Shown piece by piece: positions 55,346-64,000 of a stretch of DNA of 64,000 nucleotides (positions are counted from its first letter, which is position 1; every line of letters begins with the position of its first letter). The stretch is from NCBI GenBank assembly GCA_014529385.2, contig CM043967.1, positions 88,461,278 to 88,525,277 of the forward strand, written 5' to 3'. This stretch comes from Adiantum capillus-veneris (taxonomy: Eukaryota; Streptophyta; Polypodiopsida; Polypodiales; Pteridaceae). Below the pieces are notes generated by a model. That model was not told where the DNA came from. It searched no databases and saw nothing but the letters and a program-made list of their open reading frames with translations. The translations under genes and the position numbers were made by a program.

Positions 55346-56691
55346 ACGCATGCTACAAGATCTATCTTGTATTTTTTTAGATACATAATTATATTTCCTA
55401 TAGTGTACATATACATATTTAAGCATAATAATAAGCCTTCTATCTCATCCTATTATTTTTCTCAAGGGTAACATATCCTTACTTTACCATCAGAAAATAC
55501 TATGGGAAAAGCATCAATAGCTCCGCCTCTTTAACTTGGGGCAAATAGCATTGATTCTTTATTTCTACTATTTCATTATCATCTCACACCCTAGCTAGAT
55601 CCTATATCTAGGGTAAACTCCAATATATATATATTCTATGTATTTTTTATACTTTTCTTATATTTCTTTTTAAATAGCTACTAGGAGAGAATCAAATCCT
55701 AGTGGGACACTAGGTGGCATGATTTCAAAGATACACTTATTTTAATGCATTATTGCAAGCATGGTTACAAAACTTTGTCAAGGAGAAATGTCATGCTTTC
55801 ATATGGCATGAGGTGTCCTTGGGAATTAAATGAAAGTCAAGGGTAAGGAGACCACATGAAGACTTTTGCTGCCATAAATGGACCCTATTTTGATGAATTT
55901 TTTACACAAGGTTCCAATCTGAATTGGAGAATGATTTTAAAATGAAAATCGTAGCTAATGAGCTGAAGTTTCTGCCCATATTTTTATTTTTTTATTTAGA
56001 GCTACGGTTGAGGAGATATGATCAAAATACTGGACCCCAGTCTGCCCACATCATGCAGGGACAGCTCATTTCCAACTTTTCCAATTCTTGTTCACACTGG
56101 CTCCTCTCTTCTTGTGTAAACCCTTGTGGTTTCCCTTCACCTATAAAAGGGGACCTCTTCTTCCTTGGAAGGAACATAAGCATTCAAGCCATTGATGAGA
56201 GGAATTCTTGAGGGAGTGAGTAGTAATGACTAATTGTACTTAGCCCCATTAACATAAGCCCAAGCCTACACTTTCTCCTAGAGGAAAACTAGCCATTCTT
56301 GTACACCATCCTTGGAGGATCAACTCTAATCAAAGAAGGTGTTGTACTTGGCGTATCAATCAACGTTGAATTCTCCCCTCTTCTTCTCTCTCCCATCAAT
56401 AATGGTGCCGAAGGGTTTCAAGTAAGATGTGTTCTACATTGATGTTTTCTTGATTTCTTGTTGTTTTCATTTTCATCTCTAGTCCAACATATATATATGT
56501 ATCTAATCTCATCTCCTTAACCAAACCTATCTCTCTCATTCTTAGTAATTCATCCTCTCTAGGTTCTCTTTGCTACAGGTACATCTCTCCCCGCAGTATC
56601 CTTATTGCTTACGGGCAAGAATAGGGCTTGGGAGGGAAACTTCTCATCTCTTCACTTCTCTCATATCTACATTTCTCACATACTATCCTAG

Positions 56692-56910
56692 ATGAATAAC
56701 CCACATGATGATAATTTCTATCGCTTTCACTCTGTACGATCTATTAGAATTAACGTATGGATTAGCCGAAAAATACACTTTCAACAACGTATAGTGTTTC
56801 TCTTTGACCCAGAAAGGCTTAATGAAATACTTCTATCACCGGATCCCATCATACTACCTCTCATAGACTATAATTTTTCTTTTGATGTAAGCGTAGTTAT
56901 CTTGCTATGA
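56692..56910 (+). CDS. Small ORF a homologue (72 aa)
   Basis: M-N-N-P start, R-K-I-H-F-Q-Q-R, E-R-L-N-E-I-L-L-S-P-D-P-I-I-L-P and a hydrophobic end V-V-I-L-L. It aligns with 31035-31244 over its length with a three-residue difference. The stop TGA overlaps the next start as ATGA (56907-56910). Confidence 0.6.
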   Translation: MNNPHDDNFYRFHSVRSIRINVWISRKIHFQQRIVFLFDPERLNEILLSPDPIILPLIDYNFSFDVSVVILL

Positions 56911-57119
56911 ACCAAGAGGATTTGTACACACAATTAATCCCAATCACTAGACAAAATATATATATTATGGTAAGCACAAAACTACAATTCCAAAGAACAA
57001 TTCGTAGCCTATTTGGTCAGCCAAGATTGAATGCCATTAACTCATACATTAACCCTTTCATATTACCCATGATACGATATGACCATAGCCTTGATGTTTT
57101 CATCTTCGTATTGTTTTGA
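56907..57119 (+). CDS. Small ORF b homologue (70 aa)
   Basis: M-N-Q-E-D-L-Y start, S-T-K-L-Q-F-Q-R, N-P-F-I-L-P-M-I-R-Y-D and D-V-F-I-F-V-L-F. Same length as 31254-31466. The 4-bp ATGA overlap with ORF a would permit termination-reinitiation on one mRNA. Confidence 0.6.
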   Translation: MNQEDLYTQLIPITRQNIYIMVSTKLQFQRTIRSLFGQPRLNAINSYINPFILPMIRYDHSLDVFIFVLF

Positions 57120-57271
57120 CATTCTCTTTTGCGTTCTTTCTTTGTGTGTGTGTGAGTGCAAGAGAGAAAGGGTGAGTCTTCTTTGATTGCACCTCTTTCC
57201 AAACCCTAGTCTTCATGGCATCTATGGTTTAACTCCTTCATATAGTTTTTGTTGAGTTCTCTCACAAACTC

Positions 57272-57736
57272 TCATAGCCATAAGCCCGGTGCTTTCCTGG
57301 CAAGACCGCAAATTTCTCGACAACGCAGCAAAGCAATTTTAGCCTGATTGCGGCTTGCATAAAGACCAACCAAAATATCCCAAGCTTGTTTTGTAGATTT
57401 TGGTGAATGGATGTGAGGAACAATGGTGCACTTCAGAGATAATGCAATCAATGCATGAGCCTGCACATCCTTTACACCCCAATAAGCTTGTTCTGCAGTA
57501 GACAAAACAACTCTAATAGCAGCAATCCTTGCAGCCAAACCTGCAACATCTTCAACATCGCCTACATCCTTAGAACTAGGACGTACATCAATACCATGGA
57601 CAATATTCCAGACTCCCTTTGACACAAAAACATGTTGCATCATCTAAGCCCACATAGGGTAATTGTCCCTATCCAACCTGCCCTGCTGCCCTCAGCCAGC
57701 AAACATCTTGAACACATCTGTGTTGTTGTTAGCCAT
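57272..57736 (-). pseudogene. Copia gag, N-terminal part
   Basis: Minus-strand ATG at 57736 (M-A-N-N-N-T-D-V-F). The frame reads L-D-R-D-N-Y-P-M-W-A, stop, M-M-Q-H-V-F-V-S-K-G-V-W, a classic copia gag start, and goes on to K-Q-A-W-D-I-L-V-G-L-Y. TGA (after F-A-G) and TAG (after M-W-A) are in frame. It is cut at 57272 by the inserted Tat-like fragment. Confidence 0.75.
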
Positions 57737-58079
57737 GGTAAATGCTGCATCTGATGTGAAAACTGCTCAAAAATAGGAGAAATGGAGTAGAAACAACACG
57801 TTCTATATAGCACAAACCGTAAATACTTTAAGGTACCTGTTATGCAGAAAACGACACTGAGAGAAACTTTGCACAAAATGACAAAATAGCATGTGTAGCA
57901 CTGCTTGTAGTGGAAACGGAGGCCGACATGAGCCCAAATAAAAAATCTGAGCAGACCATGCTCTACGATCATCCCCAAAATATTTATCAACTTATGAACA
58001 CTCGCCAAAGCTCACTGAAATCGAAGAAAGTGAGCAGGCATGTGCTGGAGCAGCTGGTGACTAAGCCCGAGAAGACGCA

Positions 58080-58096
58080 ACCTGCTCTGATACCAA
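58080..58096 (-). promoter_or_regulatory. Copia primer binding site (initiator Met-tRNA)
   Basis: The minus strand reads ATTGGTATCAGAGCAGG directly after the LTR end CCAACA, a perfect match to the usual plant TGGTATCAGAGC site. Confidence 0.9.
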
Positions 58097-58097
58097 T

Positions 58098-58317
58098 TGT
58101 TGGAATTAGGGTTACAGAGAAACACACACAGCTTGGAGAAGACAAAGGAATCTCAAGGCACACAATAGAGAGTGTGTTACTTAGTGTGCAAATAGATAGC
58201 CCTAGAGTGATGGGGGTATATACAATGCTCGGGGGAAAAAACCTCCTAAAGAGGTAAAAAATGCCCCTGCGGTCCTAGTGTGTTCACACACATCACTATC
58301 ACATGTATATGGTAACA
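58098..58317 (-). repeat. 5' LTR of the copia element
   Basis: 220 bp, partner of 50741-50967. Outside it TTGGA (58318-58322) completes the target duplication. Confidence 0.85.
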
Positions 58318-58829
58318 TTGGATTCCTAAGTCTTGCAATGCTCCAAGTGAAAAGCCAGATGCCGACAGTGAATAGAGGCATACAGCAACATCACAGACTC
58401 CTATCAACATGCTTAATTGGAGGATCAAACAGATAATGGAGTGTTCACAACAATCAAAGAAGGACAACCCAACCAATGTGAATGCAGAGTCAAAGATGAT
58501 AGAATAGATATGGCAAAAGAAACCTGCAGTGCCAACTTGGTCCTTCACTAATCATCTTTTTGAGGATTCAAGCTTGCTTTTACCTGAAGAAATGTTTGTA
58601 GTAAGCACAAGAATGTAAAAAGTCAAGTCGCAGGGTGCAGAAAACACTCTTTGGCATAGTCAGAGTCGGCGGGCTATCGATCCATAAAATGAGAAAAGCA
58701 TTAGTCGCAAAGCTTCAAGTCATATTAAACTCTGTGCTAAGAATCGTAGTTATTAGGATTACGCTCAAGCTGGAAGAGTCGATCATATCTAAGTCATGTC
58801 ACTGGACAGGGGGAAAGGGAAATACACCC
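58318..58829 (+). pseudogene. Element 0, right fragment
   Basis: Begins with the TTGGA copy. One frame reads W-I-P-K-S-C and stays mostly open for about 100 codons with scattered stops. A purine tract GGACAGGGGGAAAGGGA at 58804-58820 could be the polypurine tract, but no LTR start (TG) follows it convincingly. Confidence 0.35.
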
Positions 58830-59782
58830 AACACACAACACAATGCCTCACTATAGCCGAGGGTATACACAATGCCCCAATCCACTAGAGTTCACCTTCA
58901 AAACTCGACACTATCCGCAAGCAAACCACTGCTTCCACACAACCATACACACACACTTTTCAATGCACCAGACAGATTCAGTCCCTCTGCTCTGCTCAAT
59001 TCACATCCTTCCACAGACACACAGTCTCTCTCTACCTCTCTTTGCACGACCAACTTCAGGGGCGCCAAACATGCCGACACACACCCAGAACCACACACAC
59101 ACAAGCAGAAAAGAGAAGGGGGAAGGGGGAATGATGCCCAAAAATAGTAGAGAATAACCTTCTAGCATATGCAACACCATATATAGCCAATACACTGCCG
59201 GCATGAACCTCGGCAACAAAAACAATTGCTCAAAGCCTACATAGGCCAAGGAGCATCCTGGCCAAAAAATCCCCACAATGGCAAAAAGCCCTAAAAAAAT
59301 CACTTCTATGTCCTTTTATAAGGCTTGGCTAAGGCTTAAAAAAAAAAAAGGAGCTATCAAGCTCGTACAATCAAATGAGGCTTCTTTAAGAATTTTTTTA
59401 GCATTGCCACCACTTGGCACTTTTGATTTTTTTGGTATCTGCATGGTGCACACCTCTTGAATTGGTTCTCTCTCTCTCCATTCCTTGCTTGACATTTGTG
59501 GCGGGCTAAGCCCCTTGTATCGACCCTTGAAGCCGTCGAATTCTCACTCTATTCCTCTTGTTGTCCACTTGCGGGACCCCTCCCCATGAGAGAAATAGCA
59601 ACATCGCTATTGGGGGGGATGATAGTAGAGTTGAAAAGATAAGCATAGATTGAAAAGATGATATTGAAAGTGTTTAATTGTGTTAAGAAGAGTTAAGAGC
59701 ATTTTATATTAATCTTAGTAGCTATTAGTAATATTTAATAAATTTAAAATCCAAATTAAAATCATTTTTTGTTAATTCTCTC

Positions 59783-59853
<71 letters not shown>

Positions 59854-60300
59854 TGCCCTACCCAGTTGGAGTAAAGACGTTGTGCCTTTGCTCGGGGCCA
59901 GAGGTCCACCCGGTGTTCCATTGCCCACCGACATGTGTACACTTCCTTATTTTTTGTATACATAAGAATAAGGAGCTCCTCACTTACCAGTTCTTGAGGT
60001 TGCTCAACCCACACCGTCTCATGCTCCTCCCCTTCCCTGCATGCACTGCACCGCATCGCGTATGTATGCATCCGTGCACTCTCCATGACCAGTACGACTT
60101 CGATGGTTTTCCCTAGTTTTTTCTTCAACCGCCACACACACGGACACATATGGCTCTGACAAACCATTCAAGAGCGGGTTTTTCCTCGAGCACACTGAGC
60201 TCTTTGCATCTGTTTTTGATCGATGTGTTTATCGATTGATGAGGTAGTTTGTGTCATAAAAATCTAATATCTAACCAACCCAAATTATTTTTTCATATTA
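58830..60300. other. Non-coding stretch with a CT microsatellite
   Basis: No gene supported. CA-rich and C-rich sequence at 58830-59110, AT-rich sequence at 59280-59760, then (CT)n at 59776-59850 with one GCTC interruption. Open frames across the CT tract are compositional. Confidence 0.45.
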
Positions 60301-60314
60301 AACAAATAATTTAA

Positions 60315-61773
60315 TGTGGGAGAATAGACATGAACAAGGGTTAGAATATAGACATGTGCTTTTGGGTCTATCTTGACACGAGGTCAATGGTAAAGGGACC
60401 CAAATGAGAGATGATATGTCAAAGAGCAAGGTTAGCTAATGGAGCTTAAAGACCTTAGGGTTAGCTCTATTAAAGACTTACAAAGGTTAGTGTTAAAAGT
60501 CCTTTGACCTTAGGTAAACTAGGACTGAGCTTGAGGTGGGGGATCCCGGCACAAGATTGAGGTGCTTGTCGTGCTTGCTGACTAAGGTGCTTGAGTGCTT
60601 GTCGTACTTGATGACTACTTGCTTGGGGTGCTTCTCGTGCTTGTTGACTAGGGTGCTTGAGGTGCTTGTCGTGCTTGCTGACTAGGGAGCTTGAGATGCT
60701 TGTGGGAACATTACCCAAGCTTGAGGTTCTTTGTCATGCTTGCTGACTAAGGTGCTTGAGGGTAAGGTGTTCCACAAAGTCAAAAACTATCCCTACAAGG
60801 AGTGGGCGAGCCCTACAAGAGGGGGCTAGAGAGAGAACACACACACCCTCACACAAGGCAAGCTTGGTACAAAGAAAGCATTTAGGACACTTGTCAAGTT
60901 CCTCCTCATGTTGCCCTCATGGTGTGCCTAAAGCCTATTGGTTAACCTCCCAAGGGGTCCAATGACAATTTAGTATATTTAATTAATCATTTTTGCATTT
61001 ATCAAGTCCTCTCTCTCAATGGGAAAAGGAGGACACTTATCCCAAGACTACCCTTGTTGCGTGTAATGCATCCTACATGTGATTGGCCAGTCTTGCAAGG
61101 GTCCAATGAGCTTCAAGCTTGAGCTAGAAGGAGGGGTCTACATTCCATAGCCTACACCAACACACTTGTCTATGGAATGCAAATCCAACCAAGAGCCATG
61201 CTTCAATGCTTAAGGTTTCCATCTTCTCCATCTTCATTAATATGCTATTATGTATGCTAGCAAGAAGATTGATGATAAGTGAGGAACTACTTCTTTCTCC
61301 TATGGAATGGTTCTTCTTTCTCTTCCCTACCGTCATTCCCCGCTAGCTCTCTCCAGCTTCAAAGGTGTTTGAGGCCTTGGGACTGAGACTTGGGATAGTT
61401 ATTTCTTTAAAAAAAAATTAGGTTACGCTAGTGATGCATGAAGATATCCATATTCACTGCATTACCTAGGTCACAAGGAACACAAAGATTGTATTGTACC
61501 AAGTCTCTCTTAATGGGAGAATCTGTAATACAAATGCCTATTGGAGGGGGGACTAGCTCCGCATAAATTTGGTCCTCAACTGTTGTAATGTTCTCTAAAC
61601 TCTCTCTCTTACAAAAGTATTGCTCATTCCAAGTTAACTAAGTACTATGTTTATGTTGCTACCATTAATTAAGTTCACAATCTATGCTCACAAAGTAATC
61701 TCACAAAAGTGCTTTATCTAATTCCCTTATTCCGCTACTCTCAAAGTTCATAGGCCATTTCTATTATATTGGT
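60315..61773 (+). repeat. Probable 5' LTR of the right-edge gypsy element
   Basis: A primer site at 61774 implies an LTR ending just before it. A possible start is TGTGGGAGAATAG at 60315. Without the 3' LTR, outside the window, the limits cannot be verified. No ORF is credible within it. Confidence 0.35.
60556..60770. repeat. Short tandem repeats of GGTGCTTG type
   Basis: The phrase GCTTGAGGTGCTTGTCGTGCTTGCTGACTA recurs with variation about six times in about 210 bp (units of roughly 30-40 bp). It lies in the presumed 5' LTR of the next gypsy element. Confidence 0.7.
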
Positions 61774-61784
61774 ATCAGAGTATT
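61772..61784 (+). promoter_or_regulatory. Primer binding site of the right-edge gypsy element
   Basis: TTGGTATCAGAGT, matching the plant initiator Met-tRNA site except for its last base. Confidence 0.75.
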
Positions 61785-61904
61785 TTGTTTCTCTTTTCTT
61801 GCTTAAGAAGAGAGGTCTTTAAGTAGCCTATTAATGGTTGATTTTGTTAATTATATTAGGGTAAGTGGGACTGGATCTATTATCGGTTTTGTTGAGCCCA
61901 CCGT

Positions 61905-62587
61905 GTGGGATATGGTGAAAGCTTGAAGCTTTTCACAAGGACCCTAAATGTTTTAAGTGTGGGGAGCAAGTACATGGCTATCGTTCTTGCCCCAAGGAAA
62001 AAGCTTGCAATGAGAGTCCTAGAGCTTCCACCATCGAAACTCAAAAAGAGGATGCTCATTGCAAAGGATTACCTCTCTCCTATGCTTGGGGAAAGGTAAG
62101 GAAGCATGATGCCTTCATCTTGTTTGACCCTGTCTCTACTCACAACTTCATATCAATGGAGTTGGGCACCAAGTTGGGAATTCAAGCTTTTGATATGGGA
62201 GATACTATTACTATTGATTCAGCTTTCAAGGGATAGAAAGCCTCCGTTACTCCCTTGATTGGGAAGTTGAGGCTTCATGTTCAAAGCTATGTCGACAAAG
62301 AAGAATTTTTCATCTCTCCTCTCCAACATGAGAAAGCTATCCTTGGGGCACCATGGTTCACCTGCATGGCTGACAACATGAAGCTACCTAAAAGGATAAT
62401 CTACTTCACCTATAGGGGAAAGAGCATGTATATAGATACTAGTGAGTCTAGTCGTACTATACCACTTGTAAATCCTCTTGCTTTTGATAAATCAATGAAG
62501 GGCTCAGTTTCTGCGTACATGATGTTTGTCAAAGAGTCTCTAAAAGATCCTAATGTTTCATCAAATGTAAATGGTAGGAATCAATAA
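61905..62587 (+). pseudogene. Gag knuckle and dead protease of the right-edge gypsy element
   Basis: A zinc knuckle C-F-K-C-G-E-Q-V-H-G-Y-R-S-C is read near 61948-61990, only about 170 bp after the primer site, so the main gag domain is missing. The protease region follows: L-F-D-P-V-S-T-H-N-F-I-S stands where L-I-D-S-G-A-T-H-N-F-I-S is usual. The catalytic Asp is kept but Ser-Gly is replaced by Pro-Val. A TAG near 62236 and a frame change follow; the C-terminal protease part is in 62255-62587. Confidence 0.7.
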
Positions 62588-64000
62588 GAGTAACACTTGT
62601 CTAATTTTCTAAAAGGATTCCAAGATGTGTTCATCGATGATATCCCTATGGACTTACCACCAAAAAGAGGGGATGATGACCATGGAATTGAGCTCCTACC
62701 AGGAAGCGCACCACCTAAAAAGCCTCCACAAGAGGAGATCATGAGGCAAGTACAAGAATTGGTAGACAAAGGGATGGTGAGGCCTAGCTCCTCTCCCTTT
62801 TGTTCTCCAATCCTTTTAATGCAAAAGAAAGATGGTACGTACCGTATGTGTGTGGACTATCGAGCACTAAACCATATCACTATCAAAAACAAATTTCCCT
62901 TGCCTCAGGTAGAAGATCTATTTGATAATCTGCAAGGCTCTACCTACTTCAGTAGGATTGACCTTAAAAGTGGCTATCATCAAATAAGGATAGTGGATGA
63001 AGATATCCTAAAGACCGCGTTTTGTACAACATTTGGTCTTTATGAATATCTAGTCATGCCTTTTGGCTTGACTAATACACCGGTCACGTTCAATCATCTA
63101 ATGGAGAAAATATTTAGGCGTTATCGCAAATTTACTGGAGTGGTCTTTGATGATATCATCATATACTCCAACTCCTTGGAGGAACACAAGCAACATGTCC
63201 ACGTGATTTTTCAAGCACTAAGAGAGAACAAGATTTTTCTCAAACATAAGAAAAGTGATTTTTTTCTTCAAGAGATTCAATACTCATGTCATATCATCTC
63301 TCAAGACGGTATCCGTATGGATCCATCAAAGTTAGAGGTAATAAAAGCATGGCCTAATGTAAGAAATCTACATGAGCTAAGAAGCTTTATTGGTATGTGT
63401 CCATACTATAGATGCTTCATAGAAAAAATTTCTCAAGTAGCAAGACCATTACATGACATAACAAAGAAGAATGTTAAGTATTCATGGATTGCTAAGGAGA
63501 AAAATGCTTTTGACAAGCTCAAAGAAAAGTTTACCTCCCAACCAATCGTCATGTTTTTGGATCTCTCAAATCCATTTGAGGTCCAATGTAATGCTTGTGG
63601 TGATTGCCTTGGAGTAGTTTTGCTTCAAGGAGGGCATGCCATAGCATATGAGAGTCGAAGGCTCAATATGGATGAGCGGGTCTTAGGCATTTATGAGAAA
63701 GAGCTTTTAGCTATTCTACATGCCCTAGACACATGAAAGCACTATCTACTGGGGACTCCATTCATTTTACGAATAGACCATCAAAGTCTCAAGTACTTCA
63801 TGACACAAACAAAGCTTTCTGATAAACAAATGAGGTGGAAAAATTCTCCATAATTTTCATATTTCTCACATTGCTGGTAAGCACAATCAAGTAGCTGATG
63901 CACTTTTCAAAACAATTAACAGTTAATGTGGTGTCTATAGCAACTCACAATGATCTATCTTCTATTATAGATGAGTATACTACTGACCCTGACTTTAGAG
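62588..64000 (+). pseudogene. RT and RNase H of the right-edge gypsy element (window edge)
   Basis: Same frame as the preceding ORF after two stops (62585, 62591). RT blocks: M-C-V-D-Y-R-A-L-N, F-S-R-I-D-L-K-S-G-Y-H-Q-I, M-P-F-G-L-T-N-T-P and V-F-D-D-I-I-I-Y-S (Val replaces the usual aromatic before the motif). RNase H follows to 63733. TGA 63734-63736 takes the place of a Trp (T-W/R-K-H-Y-L-L-G pattern), and a frameshift near 63850 precedes H-I-A-G-K-H-N-Q-V-A-D-A-L. Integrase lies beyond the window. Chromovirus-like by order and primer site; no chromodomain can be checked. Confidence 0.85.

Larger units (their letters stand above)
55351..57265 (+). mobile_element. Truncated Tat-like element inserted in copia gag
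   Basis: Interrupts the copia gag and reads in the opposite direction. 55351-56396 looks like an LTR: it contains a diverged version of the young Tat-like LTR (GTAGCTAATGAGCTGAAG..., GAGGAGATATG... near 55950-56030, matching 29415-29500) and ends CCCATCA before ATGGTGCCGAAGGG, a primer-site analogue. Leader and two small ORFs follow, then it breaks off before gag. No 3' LTR was seen, and a target duplication was not resolved. Confidence 0.6.
50741..58317 (-). mobile_element. Ty1/copia retrotransposon (minus strand), 7.6 kb with an insert
   Basis: Short LTRs at 50741-50967 and 58098-58317 (TGTTAC...CCAACA on the minus strand), TTGGA duplication on both sides (50736-50740, 58318-58322), a perfect initiator Met-tRNA primer site and a polypurine tract. 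Coding order from right to left is gag, protease, integrase, RT, RNase H, diagnostic of copia. Several in-frame stops, a homopolymer frameshift, a 393-bp duplication and an inserted gypsy fragment (about 55350-57265) inactivate it. Confidence 0.9.

Overview
The window looks like nuclear plant DNA. It carries plant-type GT-AG introns, CACTA and hAT transposase families, Ty1/copia elements primed by initiator Met-tRNA, a Tat-type Ty3/gypsy element with two RNase H domains, and an Athila-type primer site. No bacterial operon, rRNA, tRNA or CRISPR is visible. Almost everything is mobile DNA in several insertion layers, which suggests heterochromatin of a large, repeat-rich plant genome. The species cannot be fixed from this sequence. 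The only possible host gene is a fragment at the left edge (1-160, minus) with a TATA box at 371-379.

Layout. 1-1500: possible gene 5' end, snap-back repeats, telomere-like TTAGG runs and a 184-bp tandem array. 1530-4330: decayed CACTA element (TNP2-like gene and second ORF). 6176-9070: remnant with LTR-like direct repeats. 9833-13900, resuming at 50604-50740 and 58323-58820: an old gypsy-like element ('element 0'). It is split by a 36.7-kb insertion (13901-50598, target duplication AAGAT) and a 7.6-kb copia insertion (50741-58317, target duplication TTGGA). 60556-60770: short tandem repeats. 61774-64000: 5' half of another gypsy element.

The 36.7-kb insertion is an Athila/Tat-like gypsy element. 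It has a long leader with recurring 18-bp palindromes, an N-terminal ORF built of Y-x-D-x-x-G modules, gag, protease, a deleted RT, integrase, and a second retropepsin-like domain after integrase. Its 3' half (43260-48849) has a further ORF behind a possible splice acceptor. Between the halves lies an apparent giant hAT-type transposon (about 24250-43178). At both ends it has GC-rich repeats, an inward TATA box and a predicted leader intron filled by a tandem array (175-bp units left, 149-bp units right). A pseudokinase and a RING protein read rightward and a BED/DUF659/hATC transposase reads leftward. Inside it sit a 1.34-kb element flanked by TTAA and a young 9.2-kb Tat-like retrotransposon.

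Three observations stand out: the giant hAT-like cargo element; a pair of about 70-residue paralogous small ORFs upstream of gag in one Tat-like element and again in a second, diverged element inside the copia insertion; and the Y-x-D-x-x-G module family in three coding regions. Many genes are broken by in-frame stops with few frameshifts, mostly explicable by C-to-T change.
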